A stretch of 64,000 nt of DNA, from positions 310,001 through 374,000 of the forward strand of contig KV419395.1 of assembly GCA_001630475.1 (NCBI GenBank). The letters are read 5' to 3'. Made by a program: the position numbers and the translations under genes. The number at the start of each line of letters is the position of its first letter. Within the stretch, counting starts at the first letter, position 1. Source of the stretch: Sistotremastrum niveocremeum HHB9708 (Eukaryota; Basidiomycota; Agaricomycetes; Sistotremastrales; Sistotremastraceae). Shown piece by piece: positions 1-9,407 of this stretch. The notes under the pieces are model-generated. The model did no database searches. It saw nothing but the letters and a program-made list of their open reading frames with translations, and was not told where the DNA came from.

Positions 1-19
1 TAAAAAAAGCAAAACATAC

Positions 20-2819
20 CAGCATCAACCCAACTAACCGTACTCTCAACAAGCGCCCCCCTCCTTCCAACCCCAACACTCAAATTCCCTTCATCCCTAT
101 ACACAACCTCTTCCTCATCATCCGTAGGCTTTTCCTTCAACGGAGTCCCCCAAGGACTAGTAGGAAACACATCCTGTTTAAACGGACTAGCACCCCCATC
201 ATCGCTCAAGAAAACCGGTACCCTCCCATCCGTCCCACTTCCGCTTCCGCTCCCTGATCCATTTCCTGAGATATTAGAATCTGTAGAAATTGCAGAAGGC
301 GTTTCGGAGGAATGTTGGACGCGTAGTTGATCCGGGGCGGAGACGGAGGCAGAGAGGGGGAAGCCGAGATTGAGATTCGCGAGATTCGCGAGGGCGGCTG
401 CTGAGGGGTCTGCTATGGCTGGGAAGATATGATCGCCTGAAGGTGGGACGATTGGTGTATGAGCTCTATATCCTTGACTCCCTCCTCCAAGGGTATAAGG
501 ACTACCAGTCCCCCTCGGAGGAGTAACAGTCACCGCTAACCCCCCAACACCCATAGCACCCGGACTCCTCGGAGAAGTCAAAAGAACATCATCATCGTTA
601 TCCTCAACGACTAATCTCCTTCCATGTCCGTTCAGGCCTATAATTCCCGATCCAGAGACGGAGACAGATCCAGATCCAGGTCCAGGCGACGAATTGTCGT
701 ACTCGAAGGGATTCTCACCTGTCAATCTCGCAAGTGCCGAATCCCTATTCCGTTCCCTCTCCCGACTCGTATTTCTCCCACTCGCATTCGTAGCCTGACT
801 AGGCGCTCTCACGATGCCCATGCCTAGCCCCAGAACCGTATTTCCATGCGCACGAGCATGAGTCTGGGCGTGGAGTTGATCGGCGGAAGGAAGAGGGGGA
901 GGGGGAGGGAGGGGAAGAGGGAGAAGGGGAGCTTCGGTAGTGATAGGTGTATTAGGACTCGTACTCGGTGGATCACGATCATCCACTATCGTACTCGACC
1001 CTGCAGATCTCCTATGTGATCTCCTTCTCGTCCGTTTATGTGAAGGAGGGGGAGTAACGACAACTTCCTCCCCTCCACTCGTCTGATCTCCATCTCCACC
1101 ATGATGGAAAGGAATATTAGACGTTGCTCCAACTGGCGTATTCGGTGTGGTGGGATTGACGACTCGATTGCCCAATTTCCTAAAGAGCATATTGCGCGCA
1201 ACGTTCCTCTCTCCACGTTCGGCTCCAGAGACCGTGTTATTCCTCGTTAGAGGAAATGCCAATCGTCCCGTATTTTGGATAGGAGAATCAAGAGGCTCCG
1301 TCTCGCCGTTCAACTTGCGCATAGCGAGCATACGCGCATTGGCACTGTTACTCCTCCCCAGACCCAGTCCACCTGAGCCTAAGCGAGCTTGGAGGGCTTC
1401 GAGAGACGGAGGAGGCGACATGGGTAATTGCATCCCCGCATAATTCTGAAGAAGACGCGGAGAAGCAGGCGATATGAATGGCCGAGAACCGCTCGCAGCA
1501 GGTGCAGCAGAAGAGGGAGTAGGTGTAGGAGTCGAAGGAGTAGGAAGAGCATTTTGAGCGGCTTGTAGTTGGAGTTGGAGTTGTAGAATCTGCTGTTGTT
1601 GAGCCAAGAACGGAGCCATCAGATTAGGCGATATATCCATCCCATATCCAGGTATCTGCGCCTGTACCTGCGAAGTATCGAAACTCGACATCCCTCCAAC
1701 GCCAACGCCATGACCAGGATAAGGCTCATCCTCAGGCGACGAGCTATCCTCCGACCTAACACTCCTCGGCGTCCCATAACTCTTCGGACTCGCAAATCCC
1801 GCTCCAGGACTCGAACCCGGTAAATCAGCACCGGAAGTATTCCCCTGTCCCGCTTGTGCCTTCTTTTTGAAATCTTTTGACCCGCGGGAACGGGAGCGTG
1901 AGCGTGAGCGTGAGCGGCGTTTTGATTTTTGGGGGGTTATTAGTTCGTCGGGGGAGATTTCGTGCGAGGGGGATGTGGGGTGAGAGGAGGGTGGGTCGCG
2001 GTCGGGTTCTTGGTCTTGGTCTTCTTCCGGGTCGTCGGGCTCTGGTTCTCGTTCTGGGTCGGGTTCGCGAGTAGGTTCGAGCTGTGGGTCGGGTCCAGGC
2101 TCGGCGTGAGGAGTCGATTCGAGTGCAGGATGAGGTGAAGATGGAGGTGGCAGTTGAGGATGGGGTGAAGACTGGGCAGGAACCAGATTTTTCGGCGAGG
2201 GCGGTTCAAGTTGGGGTCGAGGCGAAGAAGATACAGGGAGAGGTGGCACAGACGAAGTCTCCTGTTCATTCGCAAGTTCACTCGCAAGTGGCACAACAGG
2301 CGACTCGCTCGGACTCGACCTCTGCGACCCATCCCTCGCCCCTCCGCCCCTCGTCAACTCCAACGGAGGAGCCAACCCATCCTTCCCGTCCCCACCCACA
2401 CCCGCATTCGAATTAACATTCAAAGGAGCATTAGCAGGCGACGCACTCCCTCCCCTCCCCTTCGACCCATCTCTACTCCTCTCCCCCTCCGAAACACCAA
2501 CTCCCTCCCGATGCATAGCCATAGCAGGTCTTCGTCCATCTTTCATTCGAGGAAGCGAAGCTGCTCGTTTTAGTTTGGCTACTGCGTCTGCGCGGACGTC
2601 TGCTGCTGCTGCTTTTGCTTGTCCTGGTAAAGCGGGGGTTTGAGGACGAGATTGTGTAGCTTGAGCTGGGGAGGGTGTTTGAGGACGGGATTGGGAGAAA
2701 GATTGGGGGAAGGAGGAAGGAGGAGGGGGAGGTTGAGCTGGTGTTTGAGCTCGAGATTGAGATTGAGACTGAGATGGAGTTTGAGGACGAGAGACGGCAT
2801 TTGATGGAGCCGTGTCCAT
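20..2819 (-). CDS. Low-complexity Pro/Ser-rich protein, first exon only (partial)
   Basis: One frame is open from the ATG at 2819 to the window edge, about 933 codons. It ends at a good donor (GTATGT, positions 19-14), so this is exon 1 of a gene that continues outside the window. The product is not recognised. It is dominated by Pro, Ser and Thr: SQSRPQTP-type repeats at residues 5-60, an acidic Glu/Pro/Asp stretch, then a run of Arg-Ser dipeptides (genomic about 1885-1925). A denser segment carries RKLGNR and a basic KRTRRRSHRR patch. The RS dipeptides and basic patches suggest a nuclear or RNA-linked regulatory protein, but that is inference. Many shorter antisense frames here are shadows caused by the biased composition. 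I am confident that this is coding and have no view on function. Confidence 0.7.
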
Positions 2820-3966
2820 CTCAGCACAGCGAACGAGTGGCTTGACGTGCTACACACCCAACGACAGTGGCAGAAGTAGAAGGAAACAAGAGCGAGAGCA
2901 GAGGTAGGGGTTCAAGTCGAGTCAAGTCAGCGATGAGAAGTTGTGAACTGAGAACTAGTACTGAGGGGTGGGTTAGCGTTCGGTTTGGTAGAACAAGAGG
3001 AGAAGAATGTACAAATTAATCGTTTTCGTTTCGTGTTCTTTCCTTTTTGTTGTATTGGCTTATTGATCAGGGCAAGAATGAGAACTTGAAAGAGAGAAAG
3101 CAACGAAGACGAAGAGCTAAAGATGGATTGAGAGTACAAGAGAACCTAAACACATCGCCTTCCGACTCCGAAATCCAACTCCAACTCTCTCTCGACTGTG
3201 GCACCAGTACTCGCTATGTCAAATCTGGCGTTGAATCCGAGTCTCCTCTCCGCCTCGAGGCTTTCACGGTTTCCTTATACTCGATGATCAATAACGAAAT
3301 CCTCGTCCGAAATTCTAATGATTTGTTGGCACTAAGATCCTGAGTTGCGGAAATGAGTATGCCTCGAGGTTACCACGATGCTTGACCCCACGCAGTCTCG
3401 ACCCTATGATTACTTCTCAGATATCCTGGACTCTACATTTGTCTTATGGCGGACGTTGTTTTCAAGTGCGGCATCGAATGGCTATCGAACGTTTCGCTTA
3501 CTAGTATTCGCATCGGTAGAGGCGAATCAGAAGAGCGTGATCAATATTGGCAGGGTCAATCATTGGTCGTGTATATTTGAACGCTTTCGACACGATTCAG
3601 AGTTCGACATATGTTTAAGAAATTTCAGTTTGCCCAACGTTCTATACTTCGAAGTTCGCGTCGATGTGCTTTGCCTTTGCAAGTGATTTCACGGAGTTCA
3701 AAATTCGCTTTCTAAGCACTGCTACCAGTGCCAGTGTTTCACATTCTGAGCACATGCTCGAACGCAAGTTGACCGTGTACCGCATCTGCAAGGTTTACTG
3801 ACGAGGCTTATAGTCCTGGGGTCACTTGTACGTCCCCCTCTTCCTCCGTCTTTCAATTGCTATTAACAGTTTCTCTACTCGTTACGCAACGACTCCCTGC
3901 TCCTTCGACCAAACCATACTATTGGACACATTCGCACACTTGAACTGGAATTCAGTCGCCAGCACA
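2820..3966. other. Intergenic region between divergent genes
   Basis: These 1.15 kb lie between a minus-strand gene and a plus-strand gene and should hold both promoters. Short plus-strand frames occur (for example 3378-3686), but I see no recognisable domain and no supporting splice sites. I see no RNA gene. Confidence 0.5.
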
Positions 3967-4704
3967 ATGACCCTCGAAACCTTCCTCTCCTCGCATAACC
4001 CCCTCCTCCTCGAATACACCCTAACCCACCTCATCCAACTCACATTCTTCTACCTCCCCTCCCTCATCTACATCTCGCTCCCTTATTTCATCCCCTCCAC
4101 TCTCTCCCACCGCCTCCAAAGCCCCTCCAAATACCCCACCCCCCCAGAAATCAAACACTGCCTAAAAGTAGTATTGAGAAATCAACTCCTCGCATCTACA
4201 TTCCATGCACTTCTAGTGTTCATACACTACAAATTCGACCTCCCACCAGATTATCGATTCGGCCCTCTCCCAAGTGTTGCTGAAGTCCTAAGAGATATAA
4301 CATTATGCATCATCCTCCGTGAAATCCTATTCTACTACACCCACCGCATCCTACACACCCCCTCCCTCTACAAATCAATCCACAAACCCCACCACAAATT
4401 CACCTCTCCAATAGCCCTAGCAGCCCAATACGCCCACCCCCTCGAACACATCACTGCAAACATCCTTCCTCTTTCAATTCCTCCTGTATTATTGAAAGTA
4501 CATGTTATTACGTGGTGGATCTTTTTAGCGGGGGAGCTTGTGGAGACTACGGCTGTTCATTCGGGCTTTGACTTTATGGGGTGGGCGAGGATGCATGATT
4601 TGCATCATGAGTTGTTTAGGGGGAATTATGGGACGGTGGGGTTGATGGACTGGATTCACGGAACGGGGATTACATCCACGAAGGAGAAGGAAAAGGTTGG
4701 GTGA
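3967..4704 (+). CDS. Fatty acid hydroxylase / sterol desaturase family protein
   Basis: An uninterrupted 245-residue frame with the histidine clusters of the membrane-bound di-iron hydroxylase superfamily (ERG25, SUR2, FAXDC2 relatives): HRILH at 126-130, HKPHH at 139-143 and HDLHH at 210-214, followed by GTVGLMDWIHGT. Hydrophobic segments near 20-45, 70-90, 108-125 and 165-195 fit an ER multi-pass enzyme with the metal site on the cytosolic face. The family oxidises sterols or long-chain lipids with O2; the substrate here cannot be read from sequence. The frame extends upstream to 3826, but the ATG at 3967 begins the part that looks like the family and gives a normal length, so I prefer it. 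The gene converges tail-to-tail with MIA40: the two stop codons are 48 bp apart. Confidence 0.85.
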   Translation: MTLETFLSSHNPLLLEYTLTHLIQLTFFYLPSLIYISLPYFIPSTLSHRLQSPSKYPTPPEIKHCLKVVLRNQLLASTFHALLVFIHYKFDLPPDYRFGPLPSVAEVLRDITLCIILREILFYYTHRILHTPSLYKSIHKPHHKFTSPIALAAQYAHPLEHITANILPLSIPPVLLKVHVITWWIFLAGELVETTAVHSGFDFMGWARMHDLHHELFRGNYGTVGLMDWIHGTGITSTKEKEKVG

Positions 4705-4752
4705 TAATGATATGTGTATTATGGTATGAGTGGGGGTTGTAGGAATGGAATG

Positions 4753-5564
4753 CTATGTTGCTTTTTGTGTCTTTCTCTTTGATGGTGTCTCGATTTTTGC
4801 TTCTTCCTCTTTCGCCAACACGATCGCACCCGCTTTCTCCCCCTCCTCTTCAACCCCCTCCTCATCATCATCAATTTCTAAAAAATAATCAGCCTAATTC
4901 TCTCCAAATTTTTTTTTAAAAAAAGTTCTCGCTGCGCCCGAAAAAAGGTTCTCGCTACGCTCGAAACACTCACCATCCCCATAATCCTCCGGATGTCTCC
5001 TAAAACAATCCTGCATCCCCTTGAACTTGTCCACACACTCAATCCCCTTCGGCTCCTCCTCACTATACACGAAACATGAGAATGCAGCTCGGAATTCAGG
5101 ACCGCAGGGCCCGTGGGCCATTCCGCCGAGGCAGGGGCAGTCCCAGTTTATTTCGCCTGTTAGGGGGTTGAATGCGCCGCCCGAGGACTCTGAGGTATCA
5201 GAGGTTTCTTCTTGTTCGTTGGAATTTGGTGAGGTGGGGGTGGAGGAGGGTTCTTGTTCGTCGGAGGAGATTGGTAAGGGGTCTGATGGTTCGGGAGTTG
5301 GAGTGGGCGGGTCGAAGGAAGGTTCGTTTGCTGAGAGTTTTGAAGATGTCTCATCAACACCACCTCATCCAAAGAATCCAAAAGAATGAACGCACCAGCA
5401 TCCATCAACGCTCTCGCATCCCAAGTCCTCCACGCAACATACGACGATACAACACCCAGACCAGCCACACCCAACGCGTAATTTCTCGCTTTCGGCGTCC
5501 GTACAGACGAGGAAGCAGTATGTGAGGACCGTCTAAGAGATGTACGAACGAGCGTTCGATACAT
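4753..5564 (-). CDS. MIA40: Mitochondrial intermembrane space import and assembly protein Mia40
   Basis: Oxidoreductase that traps cysteine-rich proteins in the mitochondrial intermembrane space and folds them by disulfide relay with Erv1. Spliced model: exons 5564-5396, 5330-4974 and 4877-4753, giving 216 residues with consistent phases. The N-terminus is a basic presequence followed by a hydrophobic anchor at about 28-45, as in fungal Mia40. The redox motif CPC is at 121-123, and the twin CX9C helices are C132/C142 and C155/C165. The tail is acidic and then Lys-rich. Introns are 65 nt (donor GTGCGT) and 96 nt (donor GTGAGT). The second intron carries a short direct repeat. A Ser/Thr/Glu/Pro linker separates anchor and catalytic domain. 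The 3' end nearly touches the lipid hydroxylase gene. Identification is firm. Confidence 0.95.
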
Positions 5565-5646
5565 TTTGTGAAAGAGCAAGGGAAAGAAAAAAGAGACGCC
5601 GGTGATCAGTCGGGCTTGCTCGTCATGCTTTGTCATTCACTAAATA

Positions 5647-7272
5647 CTAAGTACGACATTCTCTCGCCAGGAGATCATTCAACACTCGGGCTACAATCCC
5701 AACTCCCTCATCCACCGCCGCCTTCTCCCCCGCCTTGACTCTCCCCGCAATCTTCCTAAATCGATCAGGATGATAAAGTCTCAGTCCCGCCCTTATCCGA
5801 TCTTTGTTGGTTACTCCAACCGAATGATGCGGACAGAGGAAGAAAGACGCGATCTCGAGTCCAGTCAATGAACTCGGCGACCGTGGTTTCGTAAACGTCG
5901 GCCAGGGAATATTCGAGAATTCGAGATCTTCATCGACAGAAGTAAGCGACGACGTTGATCCCGACGGATTAAGAATCGCATTCCACCGACTCTCATAACT
6001 CTTCCACGCCTTCTCCGCTCTCTCCCTCTCTCGTCTTTCACGGCTATCGATGCGTTGTTGACGCTGTTCCAATATCTTTCGTTTAGCATCTTCAACCTTT
6101 CTCTGAACGCGTTCTTCAATCCTCCTCATCTCCTCTCTTACTCGCTCCGCTCTCTCTTTTTCCCGCCGAGCTCTTTCCTTTCGCTTCTCCTCTTCTTCTC
6201 TCATCCATCTCTCCGCTTGTTCGTGGACTTCATACGCTTGTCCGGTGTAATAGCCCGTATAAGGATCCGGCGACGGATAGGAATAAGGATACGGATATCC
6301 AAATCCATACTTGACATTATCCCCCCAACTCCTCACATCCACCTCATCCTTCTCCCCCAACTCTCCAAATCCATCCGCATCGATCCACTCTCTGCCAGAT
6401 GGATCCTCGTGAGCTTGGAATGCCCGCACTCTCGCTCCCCTATTCCCATGCGTCTGCTCATATATCCATTTCCGCGTCTCCCTATCCTTCTTAGCCTTCT
6501 CGAGCAACTCTTGTTCAGCGATCCACGCCATTGTCGATGCGAGATGCTCGTGCGGTGCTCCTCCGCCGACCGCAGGGAGGCCCCCTCCACCTCCTACTTG
6601 GTTCGACTTGGACTGGCTCTGCGGGTGAGAGGAAGCGGGTTGAGGAGGGTGATGTGGATGAGGAGTTTTAGGTCTCGCCCGCGGCGTTTTGGGATTCGGA
6701 ATCGTCAAAGGCGGAGGCGGAGGAGGGGGCAAATCATCAAACGAAGGAGCCGGTGCGAACGCAGGTGGTGGGGGCGTTTTACCTCTCTCAATCCCTCCTC
6801 CCACACCCACACCCATCCCCCCGAATCCCCCACCCCCTCCTAGTCCCGCCGAGGCAAGGCCGTCGACGTAGGAAGGCAAAGGCGTCGTCGAGCTCGGTCG
6901 GGGAGTTTTGAATGAATAATCATACTTGGACGTATAATTTGAAGGAGGCATATGCACATGAGGCATCTTTGGCGTCTTCCCCCCACCCGCACCCGCACCC
7001 GCTCCCCCAGTAGCGGTGAAGTGGAGATTATCGTTTATGGAATGAAGAGACGCGTGGGAATGAAGAGAGTTGAGGGTGGATGTGCTTTGATTAAATGGAA
7101 GAGGGATGGAGGATGGGAGAGCGTTTGACGCATAACGGGGTGTTGCGGTTCGTTGATATGAACGGGACCGAGGGGGGTCAGAGTGGGAGTGGGAGGTGGG
7201 ATGGGAAGGGATTGAGAAGGATGTGTGGGGAAGGGGATGGAAGGGCGTTCGCGGACGGAGTGTTTCTGTCAT
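5647..7272 (-). CDS. Coiled-coil protein with C-terminal J-like HPD motif (NFKBIL1-like tail)
   Basis: Intronless 541-residue frame. The first 230 residues are low complexity, with Gly-rich runs, polyproline and KTPR motifs. A second part reads as folded protein: a segment with WIAEQEL, then a strongly charged Glu/Arg/Lys coiled coil at roughly 345-430. The last 80 residues contain LRLYHPDRF, an HPD-type motif like that near the C-terminus of NF-kappa-B inhibitor-like protein 1 and in J-domains. Only the HPD neighbourhood resembles a J-domain, so chaperone activity should not be assumed. It lies just upstream of MIA40 on the same strand, 82 bp away, with its own start. Coding status is well supported; function is unknown. 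Confidence 0.75.
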   Translation of the reverse strand: MTETLRPRTPFHPLPHTSFSIPSHPTSHSHSDPPRSRSYQRTATPRYASNALPSSIPLPFNQSTSTLNSLHSHASLHSINDNLHFTATGGAGAGAGGGKTPKMPHVHMPPSNYTSKYDYSFKTPRPSSTTPLPSYVDGLASAGLGGGGGFGGMGVGVGGGIERGKTPPPPAFAPAPSFDDLPPPPPPPLTIPNPKTPRARPKTPHPHHPPQPASSHPQSQSKSNQVGGGGGLPAVGGGAPHEHLASTMAWIAEQELLEKAKKDRETRKWIYEQTHGNRGARVRAFQAHEDPSGREWIDADGFGELGEKDEVDVRSWGDNVKYGFGYPYPYSYPSPDPYTGYYTGQAYEVHEQAERWMREEEEKRKERARREKERAERVREEMRRIEERVQRKVEDAKRKILEQRQQRIDSRERRERERAEKAWKSYESRWNAILNPSGSTSSLTSVDEDLEFSNIPWPTFTKPRSPSSLTGLEIASFFLCPHHSVGVTNKDRIRAGLRLYHPDRFRKIAGRVKAGEKAAVDEGVGIVARVLNDLLARECRT

Positions 7273-9407
7273 TTCGTCTTTCGTCTCGGATTCGTGTCAC
7301 GAGTCGTGGTAACGTGAGTCGCGAGTCGGTCTGGTGTGAAAGCTTATGTCGACGATTGATTTAGGAGGATGCGTTCGTCGTGTCGCGTCGTGTTATGGGT
7401 GGCTCAAGATTCGGCTCAAGATTCAAGATCGAGCAGATTTAAGTGATGTCGGTGCGGTGGCTCAAGATTCGCAATTCGTAGAATGGAATCGAGCAAGTGA
7501 TTTGGTGATATGATGTGGTGTGGTCGAAGAAAATGGCGGGTTAGGTTACGTCAAGTAACCAAACGAAGACTGAAGGCAAAGCAAAGGAATAAACAAATGC
7601 AAGGCAAGAACGAAGACAGAAACCGAGGAAATGCAATTAGGAAATCTGGAAGACTGAAGCTCGTGCTGGACGTGCTGGACGTGGATGAAGTCGCTGAAGT
7701 CGCTCGGAGTATACTCGACGAGGACAGACTCAGGAGGGGAAGAATGGCGAGGGAGATGGACGAGCTAAGCGAACTCGCGTCAACTCACGATCAGTTGCCA
7801 GTGAGGACTGAGGACTAAATGGGACCTAGGAACGAGCCTCGAGGTACTCGTGCCACCAGCTCTGCCCTGCCCTGCGTTTGTGTTTCCGGACATGTTGGTG
7901 CACGGTGGGTGGCTGGGTTGAGTGGCGTGGTGGAGGTGCGTGATTCATTTTGGATCTTCAGGACTTACTGGAAGCGCGTGTTCAGTGTCGATCATGATCA
8001 TGATCATGTCCGGCTTTCCGAAGTATTCTCTCAGTACTCAGTACTCAGTATTTCTCCTCTTATGCTTTCAAACAGTACAGTGATTAGAAATTCGCAAAAA
8101 TTCTAAGCAAATCTCGAAGCTCGGTCAAAACACCCTCGACCCTTGGTCTCGTATCAACTGCTTACAAGCACAACATTCCAAATATTCGCACTTTCGCACC
8201 TTCGCAAAACGAACTCTGGGGCCCCAATCTCATATCCCATATCCCGCCTCTCGTTCTTCAATTCATAAGCACTTTCTCGAGTGCGATTTCACACATAGAT
8301 CCGTCTGGGAAAATGACATTCTCAACTCCAACCCCAACCCCGAACCCTCTCCACAACCATCCCATCCCATTCATCCATTTCATTCTATTTCATTCTATAC
8401 AAGCCCTCAACCCACCTCCAGATTACTAGTAATAACCCTATAGCCCGGAAAGTCTAACCCACGCCTTACTTGTGCAGTGTGCTCGCACAACGCACACGAC
8501 CACGGCCACACGACCTAGGGAGGGATCTAAAGATGAAGATGAAGACGCTCGGACTGGACTTTTGATGTATTGGACACGTGAGGATCGTGAGGTACGTGAG
8601 GTACATGCATGGCGTGTTCGGTGAGATTTGATACGTCTCGTTCTCATTCTCATTCTGTGTTGGGATCCCCTGTTTGTTTGTCGTCGTCTTCACTGGTCTT
8701 CAGTCAATGGCATCGATCCGAATTCTGCTATCTCTGCTCTCTCTGTACTAGTACTGTCAGCTGAAATAGAGTCGATCCCCGACCTATATCTATCTAGATC
8801 GTACTGTCAATGAGATACGCAACCGATCCATATCTATAATCCATATCGCATCACATATCAAGACACACATGAATAGACAGCACTGTGATCCTGCTATAAC
8901 ACTCCCCTGGCCGTGGAAACCTTAGCCTGACTCCGGGAGGAAGACACGGACTCGGAACTGAGGTTGCCTTTTATGTCGATCGCTCACTGATGTTTGATCT
9001 CGTCGGATGCCTCGTGGCGTGTGCTCTGCTATGGCCTTTCCTGTCTTTCCTGGTGCTTGTCTACTTCTCGGACTGATGCTGACGCTCGACCTCGATTGAG
9101 ATGATCGTTGGATCTACGAGTTTGCAATTGAGGATGATGCTATACCGATTACGATTAGGATTACTAGTACAGGAAGCTAAGAGCATGGAAATCTATGGAT
9201 GAGAGCGAATTTTGTACCATTGAGAGCGTGATGGGTGCATAAGAAAGCGAAAAAGCAAGGCAAAAATATGGGATAACTATGGTGGATAACGAGAGAAGCA
9301 GATAACATATAACACAGCGAAAAAAAAGAAAAAAAAAACGAACAAAAAATGACGACCGCCGCCACGTGCCACACGCACAGCGGGACGGAAGCAAAAGCAA
9401 AAAACGA
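7273..9407. other. Long intergenic region, no gene recognised
   Basis: This 2.1-kb stretch has no open frame that I can connect to a domain or join by convincing splice sites. It contains short simple repeats: three GATCAT units near 7990-8008, AGTACTC units near 8030-8050 and ATTCTC units near 8640. Several short minus-strand frames near 8440-8690 overlap one another and look non-coding. It should include the promoter of the HPD-motif gene and the 3' region of the first DUF6535 gene. Confidence 0.45.

Noticed and set aside
1940-2332. Long antisense and alternate-frame ORFs in the first 2.8 kb
   Set aside because: They are by-products of the biased composition of the single open minus-strand frame that reaches the window edge; none has a domain.
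6055-6843. 262-codon plus-strand frame opposite the HPD-motif gene
   Set aside because: It is the antisense shadow of the Glu/Arg coiled coil, which gives Leu/Ser/Phe-rich nonsense; the minus strand carries the coherent protein.
7983-8052. Short tandem motifs (GATCAT, AGTACTC) as a regulatory array or CRISPR
   Set aside because: Only three or so very short units without spacers; simple sequence by chance is sufficient, and CRISPR arrays do not occur in this kind of genome.
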